A stretch of 64,000 nt of DNA, from NCBI RefSeq assembly GCF_000092065.1, contig NC_009359.1, forward strand, positions 1 through 64,000, given 5' to 3'. Origin of the DNA: Ostreococcus lucimarinus CCE9901. Lineage: Eukaryota > Chlorophyta > Mamiellophyceae > Mamiellales > Bathycoccaceae. This document shows, one piece after another, positions 56,684-64,000 of the stretch. The first letter of the stretch is position 1. Each line of letters begins with the position of its first letter. The position numbers and the translations under genes were made by a program. Below the pieces are notes generated by a model. It ran no database searches and was not told where the DNA came from. It was given only the letters and a program-made list of their open reading frames with translations.

Positions 56684-57430
56684 ATGCGCGCGACGACGCG
56701 CGCGCCCTCGCGACCGCCGAGTCGGTTGCGGCGATCGTCCGTCGACGCGCGCGACGACGCGCGCGCGCGCGCGTCGTCGTCGTCGTCGTCGACGTCGTCG
56801 GAGGGACGGCATCGCATCTCCGCGCGCGACGCATCGTTCGGCGCGGGCGAACGAGACGCGGGCGACGACGCGCGCGCGGCGACGCGAGATGACTGCGCGA
56901 TGATGGAAGACGACGCGCGAACGTACGAGACGGACGATAGCGACGGGAGCGACACGGTGACGGCGCTGATCGAGAGAACGACGGAGACGGAGAAGATTAC
57001 GCGAGATTACTGCGCGACGGAGGATTCGGCGCGCGAGCGAACGGGAGACGCGAACGCGAGCGATGCGATGATCGAGGCGTTGGAGGGGAAGATAAAGGCG
57101 TGCGAAGGCGCGAGCGCGTCTGGGAAGGGGGCACAGGCGCTGTATGCGAAGAAAGCGGCGGCGGAGACGGCGTTGGGGAAACTCTCCGACGCGTTGACTT
57201 CGTCTAAAAGAGTGATCGAGATAGCGCCGCTCTGGTTTCGTGGTTACGTGCTGCTCTCCGAAGTGACGTTGCGACAGTGTTGCGACTCATCATCGGTGAA
57301 CGACGTGGACGCGGCGAAAGAAATCGCAAAGGCGGCGCTCGAGAGAGCGCTTTTTTTGGAACCAAACGTCTCGAAAGATTCAAAGTTTCTTAGTTTATGC
57401 GCGAAAATTGGCGCCATGTCGGCTTCATAG
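56684..57430 (+). CDS. TPR-like protein with disordered N-terminus
   Basis: 248 aa from the ATG at 56684. The first ~130 residues are Arg/Ser/Asp-rich and disordered, including a run of Ser from a TCG repeat. The C-terminal ~110 residues form two or three helix pairs. The best TPR match is ALGKLSDALTSSKRVIEIAP then WFRGYVLLSEVTL, followed by ALERALFLEP. TPR helices bind partner proteins. No other motif is present, and the partner is unknown. Confidence 0.6.
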   Translation: MRATTRAPSRPPSRLRRSSVDARDDARARASSSSSSTSSEGRHRISARDASFGAGERDAGDDARAATRDDCAMMEDDARTYETDDSDGSDTVTALIERTTETEKITRDYCATEDSARERTGDANASDAMIEALEGKIKACEGASASGKGAQALYAKKAAAETALGKLSDALTSSKRVIEIAPLWFRGYVLLSEVTLRQCCDSSSVNDVDAAKEIAKAALERALFLEPNVSKDSKFLSLCAKIGAMSAS

Positions 57431-57571
57431 GTCGCCGGCGCGCGGGTCGACATTTAGGTTACGACGATAAGACGCGTCTTATCACACGTCGCGTCTTTCG
57501 TCCAGTTTTGCTAGCACTACTCTCTTCTAATACACGTTTTGACTGGTTGTACTAAGCCGCTCTTCGATCGA

Positions 57572-58402
57572 TCACTCGAGCGACAGATTGCTCATGTCTG
57601 GTTCATCGCCGTGCTCCACGTCTCTGCTCGTGCGCACGTCCGCGTCTTCGCCGTAACCGATGGCGCAATCGCACTGATACAGCATGAATTGCAAACTGTC
57701 TTCGTCGGAAATGTCCAGCGGTACGAATGAAATCAGGGAAAAATCCTCCATGACGCTCGCGATCGCGCGATTGAGCTTGCGATACTTTGGATCCATTCTT
57801 TCATCGAGCTCGTCCGCCAACGCGGTGTGATCTGGGGTGAGATATGGGTCCAAAACCGTCTTGTCCTCCAACATGTCCACCTTGCTGAACACGTTGACGT
57901 GCGGCAGCTCCAAATGCAACATCGCGCTCTGCGCTTGCAAGCATCCGGCGATAAATTTCGAGCCGTCGGTGATAAATTGCGAATCGAGCACGTACACGCA
58001 CACCATTCGCCACCCCCAGTTCATCATCTGTTTCGTGAACGATCGAAACGCCGTGTGATGCGAGTACAGCTCGAGTTGCCCGGGGCAATCGAAGATCACC
58101 ATGTCGTCCTCCGTGTACCCTTCCAGCTGTTCGGCCAGCCAATCGTCCATGTTATCCTCGAAGTACTCCATGCAGAACATGAGCGCGCCGTTCGGGCCGA
58201 GGTCTTCCTCCTCCATGACGTCTTCGAGGGAGATGAGTTCGCGAACGTCCGCAGTCACCGGGTAGCGGAAGTCGTCCGCCGCCGGGTCGAGGTTGATCAC
58301 GTGCACCGTTCGACCGATCGAGGCGCAGTGCTGATGGATGTTGTAACAGTACGTCGATTTACCCGAACCCGCGGGACCGACGACGAGTTGAGCGTACGGC
58401 AT
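57572..58402 (-). CDS. GPN3: GPN-loop GTPase 3
   Basis: 276 aa from MPYAQLVVGP at 58402. P-loop GPAGSGKST (9-17), NLDPAADD switch, the family-defining GPN motif (69-71) and a G3-like FDCPGQLELYSHH. A guanine-specificity NVFSKVDML and a C-terminal acidic tail complete it. GPN3 forms a heterodimer with GPN1 and is needed for assembly and nuclear import of RNA polymerase II. Length agrees with the family. In a minus-strand pair with BUD23. Confidence 0.95.
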   Translation of the reverse strand: MPYAQLVVGPAGSGKSTYCYNIHQHCASIGRTVHVINLDPAADDFRYPVTADVRELISLEDVMEEEDLGPNGALMFCMEYFEDNMDDWLAEQLEGYTEDDMVIFDCPGQLELYSHHTAFRSFTKQMMNWGWRMVCVYVLDSQFITDGSKFIAGCLQAQSAMLHLELPHVNVFSKVDMLEDKTVLDPYLTPDHTALADELDERMDPKYRKLNRAIASVMEDFSLISFVPLDISDEDSLQFMLYQCDCAIGYGEDADVRTSRDVEHGDEPDMSNLSLE

Positions 58403-58537
58403 GGCGGCTGACGAGACGCGAGCGAGGCGACGACTGAGGCGACGACGACGACCGAGGGGCGACTGTCGCGGGGATTTTGATACAAACAAAATGCGTCGAA
58501 TTGATGATGAGAATAGAGACGCGCGAATCGAATAGAG

Positions 58538-59383
58538 CTACAGCCTATCCTTACGTTTGCGTCCGGTAAATTTGCTATCGCTTGCGACTTGGACGCCGCG
58601 ATTTCTGTACTGCTCCTTCTTCTTGTGCACCCACGCTTTGCCTTTGATATTCTTCCCTTTCTTGTACTTCCCGCTCCTATCGCTCTTTCTTCCGTCCATG
58701 CGCATTCCTCGTCGCTCGATGTCGTCGTCATCGTCGAACTCTCCCTTCGGCGTCGGCAACTGTTCGGGCGGACCCGCGGCGAGGGCTAAGAAATACTTCT
58801 TCGCGCGCGTGGAGTTTGGATAATCCACGACTAAACCACCGCTAAATCCAACGCGAAGCGCCGCCGTCGTGATCATCTCCGCCTGCCTCGGCCCATCGGG
58901 GTAGATTTGTAAAATCGCCTTGGCGCCGCGTTTCAGGCTCTTGTACAACTGCGTGAAAAACGTCTTCAATCTTCTTTGCGGCACGTGCGCGCTGTTATCG
59001 GCGTTGCACAACCACTGCACCGCGGAAATACTCACGCACCCATCGAATACGCCCGGTCGAAACGGCACTCCGTGTCCCATATCATTCCTCAACACGTCTC
59101 CCTCCACCTCGCGCTCCTTCGCCACCTCCAGCATGCTCGCCGACAAATCCATTCCGATCCATTCGTGTCCGAGCTCGGTCAAGCGATCGCCCGACAGCCC
59201 GCTCCCGCATCCAACATCGAGCAATAACCTCGGGACGCCGTCGTCCGGGAAGTTTAACAGCTCCACCGCGCGTTCGGTGAGCCGCTCTTGAATCTCCACC
59301 ACGCGCGAGCTCTGCGAGTACTTTCGAGCCTCGGTGTCGTTATAAAACACGTCCGCGGGCGCGGTGAGCTCGGGACGAGACAT
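58538..59383 (-). CDS. BUD23: 18S rRNA (guanine-N7) methyltransferase BUD23
   Basis: 281 aa. SAM-dependent methyltransferase with LLLDVGCGSGLSGDRL (53-68), GMDLSASML and the hallmark SAVQWLCNAD. The basic C-terminal tail (GKNIKGKAWVHKKKEQYRNR) is the WBS-methyltransferase motif. With TRM112 it methylates a G in the P-site region of 18S rRNA and is needed for small-subunit export. Divergent from SMU1, 208 bp apart. Confidence 0.95.
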   Translation of the reverse strand: MSRPELTAPADVFYNDTEARKYSQSSRVVEIQERLTERAVELLNFPDDGVPRLLLDVGCGSGLSGDRLTELGHEWIGMDLSASMLEVAKEREVEGDVLRNDMGHGVPFRPGVFDGCVSISAVQWLCNADNSAHVPQRRLKTFFTQLYKSLKRGAKAILQIYPDGPRQAEMITTAALRVGFSGGLVVDYPNSTRAKKYFLALAAGPPEQLPTPKGEFDDDDDIERRGMRMDGRKSDRSGKYKKGKNIKGKAWVHKKKEQYRNRGVQVASDSKFTGRKRKDRL

Positions 59384-59591
59384 CTGTGACCGTGTTCGTC
59401 CTTCTCACGACGCGTCGCGCGCGCACACGTCCGCGTCGCGGTGTGCGACGACGCGAAAGTGCTCGGTGCGTGGCGGCGGCGTTTTCCGGTGCGGTCGATC
59501 GAAGCCGCATCGCGCGCCGCATCGCGCGCGTTTTCGACGTTCGCGCGCGCAACGCAGCGTGAGCGCACGCTGAGCGCACTCGACGTTCTCG

Positions 59592-61196
59592 ATGGCGTCC
59601 ATCGCCGGCGTGGACGACACGCTGGACGTCGACGCGACGGACGTGGTGAAAATCATCCTGCAGTGGGCGAGAGAATCCGGACTCGACGCCACGCACGCGG
59701 CGCTGTCCGCGGAGACGAACACGTCGTTGAACGCGATTGAAGACGTGGATGCGTTTAAACGCGACGTCACGCACGGAAGGTGGGACGCGGTGCTGCCACA
59801 GTTGGCGAAACTGCGACTGCCCAAGAATGTGCTGGAGGATGCGTACGAGCACGTGACGCTGGAGATGTGCGAACTGGGTGAACAAGACACCGCACGGGCG
59901 ATTCTGAGGCAATCAAACGTCATGCGAGTGATGAAAGAGGAACAGAGTCGGCGGTACGGACGATTAGAGCATTACGTGAGCGCGAGGACGTTCACCGCGG
60001 AGGACGCGTACGCGGGGACGACGAAGGAAAAGCGACGGGAAAAGTTAGCCGAGGCGCTCTTGCGAGAGGTGGTCGTCGTGCCGCCGTCGAGATTGTTGGC
60101 GCTCATCGGCCAGGCGTTGAAATGGCAGAAGAGCACTGGGGCGCTGCCGCCTGGGACGGCGTTTGATTTGTTTCGAGGCCAAGCGCAGGTGGAGGAGGAA
60201 GAGGAAGAGCAGTGTCCGACGACGTCGCACAAGAGGATCAAGTTTTCCAAAAAGTCCTTCCCCGAGTGCGCGCGATTCAGTCCTTGCGGTGGTATGTTGG
60301 CCACGGGTTCGGCGGATGGATTCATAGAGATTTGGGATCCGTACAGTGGTAAGTTGAGAAAGGATTTGAAGTATCAGGCGGAGGATACGTTGATGATGCA
60401 CGACGACGCCGTGCTCGCGCTCGCCTTTAGCCAAGACTCCGATATGCTCGCTTCGGGTTCACAAGATGGTAAGATCAAGGTCTGGCGCGTGAGCACGGGT
60501 ACGTGTTTGAGAAAATTCGAAAAAGCTCATCAAGGCGGCGTCACGAGCGTCACCTTTAGCAAGGATGGTTCGCAGGTGCTCAGCGGATCTTTCGACGGTC
60601 TCGTTCGAGTGCACGGATTAAAGAGCGGTAAATTATTGAAAGAGTTTAGAGGGCATACGTCGTATGTGAACTCGGTGGCTTTCACAGAAGATGAGACGGA
60701 TGTCGTCTCTGCGTCGAGCGACGGTTCAGTCAAGGTCTGGGACGCGAAGACGTCCGAGTGCAAGTGCACTTTCAAGCCGCCACCGCCGGTTAATCCGAAC
60801 AAAGACGATGACGAAGAGACATATCAAACTGGTACAGTCCCAGCCGTGTTGTCTGCGATTCCACATCCGAAAAATGACGCACAAATTATCGTCACTTCGA
60901 AATCAAACGCCGTCGTCGTGTGCACGCTCGCGGGCGACGTCGTGGAAACGTACTGGACGAACAAGACCGCGCTACCGCACACCATCGTCGCGGCGACGCC
61001 TTCACCGCGAGGTGAATGGATTTACGCCACGAGCGAAATCGGTGAACTGTATTGCTTTAGCACCGAAACCAAAAAGCTCGAGTCCACCGTCTTCAACCTG
61101 CACGAGAGCTCCACGCTCGGCGTCGCTCACCATCCTCGAAGAAACCTCGTCGCCACGTTTAGCTCTATCGGCGAACTCAAGACTTGGAAACCGTGA
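59592..61196 (+). CDS. SMU1: SMU1 spliceosome factor
   Basis: 534 aa. LisH motif near residues 17-45 (DVVKIILQWARESGLDATHA) and a CTLH region (ENTLARDV-like helices, 45-105). A linker, then about seven WD40 repeats from residue 225, such as LATGSADGFIEIWD, LASGSQDGKIKVWR and VVSASSDGSVKVWD. SMU1 with RED is part of the B complex and activates the spliceosome. The protein keeps the whole family order. Its presence in a genome with few introns fits continued dependence on a complete B complex. Confidence 0.95.
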   Translation: MASIAGVDDTLDVDATDVVKIILQWARESGLDATHAALSAETNTSLNAIEDVDAFKRDVTHGRWDAVLPQLAKLRLPKNVLEDAYEHVTLEMCELGEQDTARAILRQSNVMRVMKEEQSRRYGRLEHYVSARTFTAEDAYAGTTKEKRREKLAEALLREVVVVPPSRLLALIGQALKWQKSTGALPPGTAFDLFRGQAQVEEEEEEQCPTTSHKRIKFSKKSFPECARFSPCGGMLATGSADGFIEIWDPYSGKLRKDLKYQAEDTLMMHDDAVLALAFSQDSDMLASGSQDGKIKVWRVSTGTCLRKFEKAHQGGVTSVTFSKDGSQVLSGSFDGLVRVHGLKSGKLLKEFRGHTSYVNSVAFTEDETDVVSASSDGSVKVWDAKTSECKCTFKPPPPVNPNKDDDEETYQTGTVPAVLSAIPHPKNDAQIIVTSKSNAVVVCTLAGDVVETYWTNKTALPHTIVAATPSPRGEWIYATSEIGELYCFSTETKKLESTVFNLHESSTLGVAHHPRRNLVATFSSIGELKTWKP

Positions 61197-61341
61197 GCGC
61201 TGATCCCGTTAAAATTTGTATCTCATTAGTTGGAATGCGTATCGTCGCGAGAGACGCTCGAATCCGACCTCGCCGTTCTCCAGTCTCGTCGTCGCGGCAA
61301 CAACACTTAGACTTCACTTCCACGCGCTGATCTCGCGCTCC

Positions 61342-62154
61342 ATGGACGGTCACTACCGCAAAAATGCAAAATCCATCGAAGGCATGATTCGGCGCGCTTC
61401 TACGAAAGAGAAAGCCGCGGTCGCGTGCTCGGTGGTCACACTGATCCTCCTCGCGATGCGCTTCTTCATCACCGATCACGACGTGCTCTTCTTGCTCGCC
61501 GAGTTCGTGCACTTCGTCGGAATCGGGTTTCTGGCGTACAAGCTGCTGAAACATAAAAACTGCACCGGATTGAGCCTGAAGACGCAGCAGTTGACGGCGG
61601 CATTCCTTGCGATTCGGTTGTATTGTTCGTTGATGATGGAGTACGACTGGCACACGCTGTTGGACGCGTTGACGTTGGCGGCGACGATATGGGTGTGTAA
61701 GATGATGAAGACGAGCGTGCGGACGACGTATAATGAAAATTTAGATCCAACGCCGCTGGCGATCATCGTCGGGCCGTGCGTGGTGTTGGCGGTGTTCGCG
61801 CACCCGACGACGCGACACTGGTGGATTAATCGCGTGGCGTGGGCGACGTGCGTGTACTTGGAGGCGATCAGCGTGCTCCCGCAGTTACAGATGATGCAAA
61901 AGGCGAGGGTAGTGGAGAGGTTTACGGCGAATTACGTGTTCGCGTTAGGCGTGGCGCGATTTTTGTCGTGCGCGCACTGGATTTTGCAAGTGTTTGACGG
62001 GAAATCATACTTGCAGACGGCGCTCGGCAAAGGGATCTGGCCGGTGATGGTGTTGGTCAGCGAGATCGTGCAGACGGGAATTTTAGCTGATTTCTGTTAC
62101 TACTACGTCTTGTCTTTTGCGCAGGGAGACGCCAACGTCCACCTTCCTGTGTGA
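61342..62154 (+). CDS. ERD2-related protein (KDEL-receptor family)
   Basis: 270 aa from MDGHYRKN at 61342; the frame before it has no ATG. Seven hydrophobic segments in ER lumen protein-retaining receptor order: LLAEFVHFVGIGFLAYKLL, KNCTGLSLKTQQL, FLAIRLYCSL, then WINRVAWATCVYLEAISVLPQLQ and LGVARFLSCAHWIL. The length and N-terminal extension of about 40 residues match the plant ERD2-related proteins (ERP) rather than the ~215-aa ERD2. Whether this type binds KDEL is unsettled. Confidence 0.85.
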   Translation: MDGHYRKNAKSIEGMIRRASTKEKAAVACSVVTLILLAMRFFITDHDVLFLLAEFVHFVGIGFLAYKLLKHKNCTGLSLKTQQLTAAFLAIRLYCSLMMEYDWHTLLDALTLAATIWVCKMMKTSVRTTYNENLDPTPLAIIVGPCVVLAVFAHPTTRHWWINRVAWATCVYLEAISVLPQLQMMQKARVVERFTANYVFALGVARFLSCAHWILQVFDGKSYLQTALGKGIWPVMVLVSEIVQTGILADFCYYYVLSFAQGDANVHLPV

Positions 62155-62198
62155 CGAACTTGTGTCATAATCAGTTGCTCCATCAAATTAAAAACGCG

Positions 62199-63200
62199 CT
62201 ACGCGACGTTATCGTGTCCTACGTTCGCCACGATGACCGATGCCTTCGGTGCTATCTTTTCTAAAGTTAACCTCACCGTGCAATCGTACTTGACGTGCGC
62301 GCCGGGGCACTCGAGCAACAAACACTGCTCGATCGAAGACAAGTCTTTTCCTTGTGCCACCATTCGAGCGAACACGACTTGCAACGGACTCATCGACGGA
62401 TTGTACGCGGCGCATTCCAGCGACCATCCTACGAACACTCCACCACAGCTCGTTTTGATCGCAATACCAGCGCGCGATGAGCTATAAGGCGCGTACGCTT
62501 TACGCATCGCCTCGAGCGCGAGCGGCACCAGCGCGTTCCAGTCGTCGCCGTGACGCTCCAGCAAGTGCGTCAACGGCATCAAGTCAGCCGACGGAGGCAC
62601 CTTCTCTCCGTGCACGTAAGCTAACGTAGCGAATTGTGCGTTCATACCAGAATCATCGACCCACGACTTTTCCAACAGCAGCGTTCTCGCGCTCTCGTCC
62701 TCGCCGTCGTCTAACAAATCCATCGGCCCAAACGCGTGCGGCAAAAGCTCCGCCAGCGGCGACCGCCACTTCCTCGTCACGCACCGCAAGCCCCCGGCGT
62801 CGCGTAATTCATTCATAAATTGTCTACAGTGTCCACACGGCGCCTCCGTGGTCGCGATGGCTTCTACTTTCCGTTCCTCGTTCGCCATCGCCGTGACGAG
62901 CGCAAACTGCTCCGCGTGTATGGAGTGATTCAGCGGTACCGCGCTGATTTCCACGTTCACCCCCAAGTACACGTTCCCGCTCGCCCCTCGAGCCGCGGCG
63001 CCGACGTGAAATCGACTCGTCGGCGGTCTGGCGTACCTCGACACGCTCTGCGCGAACCGCAGGAGCAACGCATCCGCGTCATCGGTGGATAGCGCGCGCC
63101 GCGTCGTGCTCACGACGCTCTCGAGAACGACAAAGCTCCCTCGAGCGACGGCGTCGTCGACGACGCGCGCGACGATGTCTTCGTGCGCGTCCGCGGGCAT
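62199..63200 (-). CDS. CDA: Cytidine deaminase, two-domain dimeric type
   Basis: 333 aa. Hydrolytically deaminates cytidine and deoxycytidine to uridine forms in pyrimidine salvage. Domain 1 has HAEQ (H95, E97) and PCGHC (C122, C125), the zinc site. Domain 2 (about 205-333) keeps the fold (AYAPYSSSRAGIAIKT) but lacks the zinc ligands, as in the E. coli and plant dimeric enzymes. Its stop is 44 bp from the ERP stop. Position next to the CYP38 gene on the same strand shows no functional link. Confidence 0.95.
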   Translation of the reverse strand: MPADAHEDIVARVVDDAVARGSFVVLESVVSTTRRALSTDDADALLLRFAQSVSRYARPPTSRFHVGAAARGASGNVYLGVNVEISAVPLNHSIHAEQFALVTAMANEERKVEAIATTEAPCGHCRQFMNELRDAGGLRCVTRKWRSPLAELLPHAFGPMDLLDDGEDESARTLLLEKSWVDDSGMNAQFATLAYVHGEKVPPSADLMPLTHLLERHGDDWNALVPLALEAMRKAYAPYSSSRAGIAIKTSCGGVFVGWSLECAAYNPSMSPLQVVFARMVAQGKDLSSIEQCLLLECPGAHVKYDCTVRLTLEKIAPKASVIVANVGHDNVA

Positions 63201-63302
63201 CGCGCGCGAGCGAGCGCCGAGACGACGTGTGACGACGGCGCGTCCAGAAGGAAATATTCAATGAAAAATGTGCTATGGCGTGCTCGCGTCGCGACGGCGC
63301 GT

Positions 63303-64000
63303 TTACTCGGAAGGGGCTTCGATCGGCGCTTGGTCGACGGCGGGCTTCGTTTCGTTGACGAGATTTTCGGCGCCGTCGACGATCTTCATGGAGATGATCT
63401 CGTCGTCGACCTTGAGATCGCGCAGGAGCTCTTGGTTCTCGACGACGTAACCGAAGATGGAGTAGCGACCGTCCAAAATGTTGGTGCCGGACGGCGTGAG
63501 TTCGGATTCGCGAAGGAGGAAGAAGAACTGGGACGACGCCGAGTTCGGTTCCGCTTCGCGACGCGCCATCGCGAGCGTACCGAACGCGTTGAACGGCAGC
63601 ACCGGCTGGTCGCGGTAACGGCCGAGTTCCTCCAGCGTCAACTCGTATTCCGGCACCTTGTCGCCTTGCACCATGATTTCCAGAGGAACCGTGCGCTCGA
63701 CGCCGCCAAGCTTGAAACCGTCACCGCCCTTCGGCTTACCGCTTTGTACGACGAAACCATCGGAGCGCTGGATCGGCATCTTGTCGTAAAAACCCAAGTT
63801 GATCAAATCGGCAAAGTTACCCGCGCTCACCGGGGCGTTGTAACCGTCGAGGACGATCTTCAACACGCCGCCATCCGTGTTCGCGTTGTCCTTGATTTTC
63901 ACCAGCATGTCCACCGTCGCCCGACCCTTCAACAACGGCCTGTCCGCGTATTGCGCGGGGACGTCAAATGGGAAACCATCAATCATATCTTCCTCGATGC
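63303..64000 (-). CDS. CYP38: Thylakoid-lumen cyclophilin CYP38/TLP40, 5' end outside the window
   Basis: About 232 C-terminal residues, read from the right edge; the frame remains open past 64000 with IEED before [10 protein letters not shown], so the N-terminus is beyond the window. The cyclophilin-like domain includes [51 protein letters not shown], and [16 protein letters not shown]. This sequence order is specific to CYP38/TLP40, which helps assemble and maintain photosystem II. The N-terminal helical bundle and lumen signal would be upstream. Tail is Glu/Pro/Ala-rich. Confidence 0.95.
   Translation of the reverse strand, partial: IEEDMIDGFPFDVPAQYADRPLLKGRATVDMLVKIKDNANTDGGVLKIVLDGYNAPVSAGNFADLINLGFYDKMPIQRSDGFVVQSGKPKGGDGFKLGGVERTVPLEIMVQGDKVPEYELTLEELGRYRDQPVLPFNAFGTLAMARREAEPNSASSQFFFLLRESELTPSGTNILDGRYSIFGYVVENQELLRDLKVDDEIISMKIVDGAENLVNETKPAVDQAPIEAPSE

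Overview
The window is the left end of a linear nuclear chromosome of a green picoalga. It opens with about 28.6 perfect copies of the Arabidopsis-type telomere repeat (C-strand CCCTAAA) and then runs straight into genes. Three things point to Ostreococcus or a very close member of the Mamiellales. The DNA is GC-rich, with Arg- and Ala-rich protein tails. Gene density is extreme: 44 protein genes in 64 kb, about one per 1.45 kb, with only three introns found. The gene content is plant/green-algal: two-domain GTP cyclohydrolase I, a thylakoid-lumen CYP38-type cyclophilin, a plastid front-end desaturase, and a (6-4) photolyase/cryptochrome of CPF1 type. The genus is an inference; the telomere type and gene families are read directly.

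Layout. 1-200 telomere; 201-456 a very short gene-free subtelomere. 457-10.7 kb: FSH serine hydrolase, a PPR-CCCH-tRNA m7G methyltransferase-like fusion, two tandem FCP1-like HAD proteins, a large OB-fold protein that looks like the telomere-capping subunit CTC1, and RFC3 of the clamp loader. 10.9-23.7 kb: a TMEM198-like membrane protein, an RGG protein, a small unknown protein, ribosomal protein eL27 (three exons), a cytochrome b5 desaturase, GTP cyclohydrolase I, a PX-BAR sorting nexin, a membrane U-box protein and a degenerate TRF4-like nucleotidyltransferase. 23.7-34.2 kb: a DUF445 membrane protein, an SGNH hydrolase with a Cys-rich front end, RAD17, a kelch membrane protein, an IPT/TIG protein and a CRAL-TRIO protein. 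34.3-43.7 kb: glyoxylate reductase, a coiled-coil protein, a single-pass membrane protein, a DeSI peptidase with a previously hidden first exon, long-chain acyl-CoA synthetase, an acidic disordered protein and CPF1. 43.8-52.9 kb: two tandem GT90 glycosyltransferases sharing a 295-bp identical tract, an ERdj3-type J protein, a DUF protein, GOT1, a BARD1/BRCA1-like RING-ePHD-BRCT protein and a predicted lumen protein. 53-64 kb: a POLQ/POLN-type DNA polymerase, an aldo-keto reductase, a TPR-like protein, GPN3, BUD23, SMU1, an ERD2-related protein, cytidine deaminase and the 3' part of CYP38, which runs off the right edge.

Architecture. Genes alternate strand so strongly that 13 neighbouring pairs are divergent, mostly sharing 60-300 bp between start codons, and most other boundaries are convergent with 30-170 bp between stops. 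Several shared promoters hold GATC-type tandem repeats. Telomere-like motifs sit in two of them (CTC1/RFC3 and upstream of eL27). A notable number of genes serve genome maintenance (CTC1, RFC3, RAD17, CPF1, BARD1-like, POLQ/POLN-like), but they are not contiguous and the grouping may be chance.

No rRNA or tRNA genes, transposons, CRISPR arrays or viral genes were recognised. Start codons were set to the first ATG that fits family length and does not run into the divergent neighbour.
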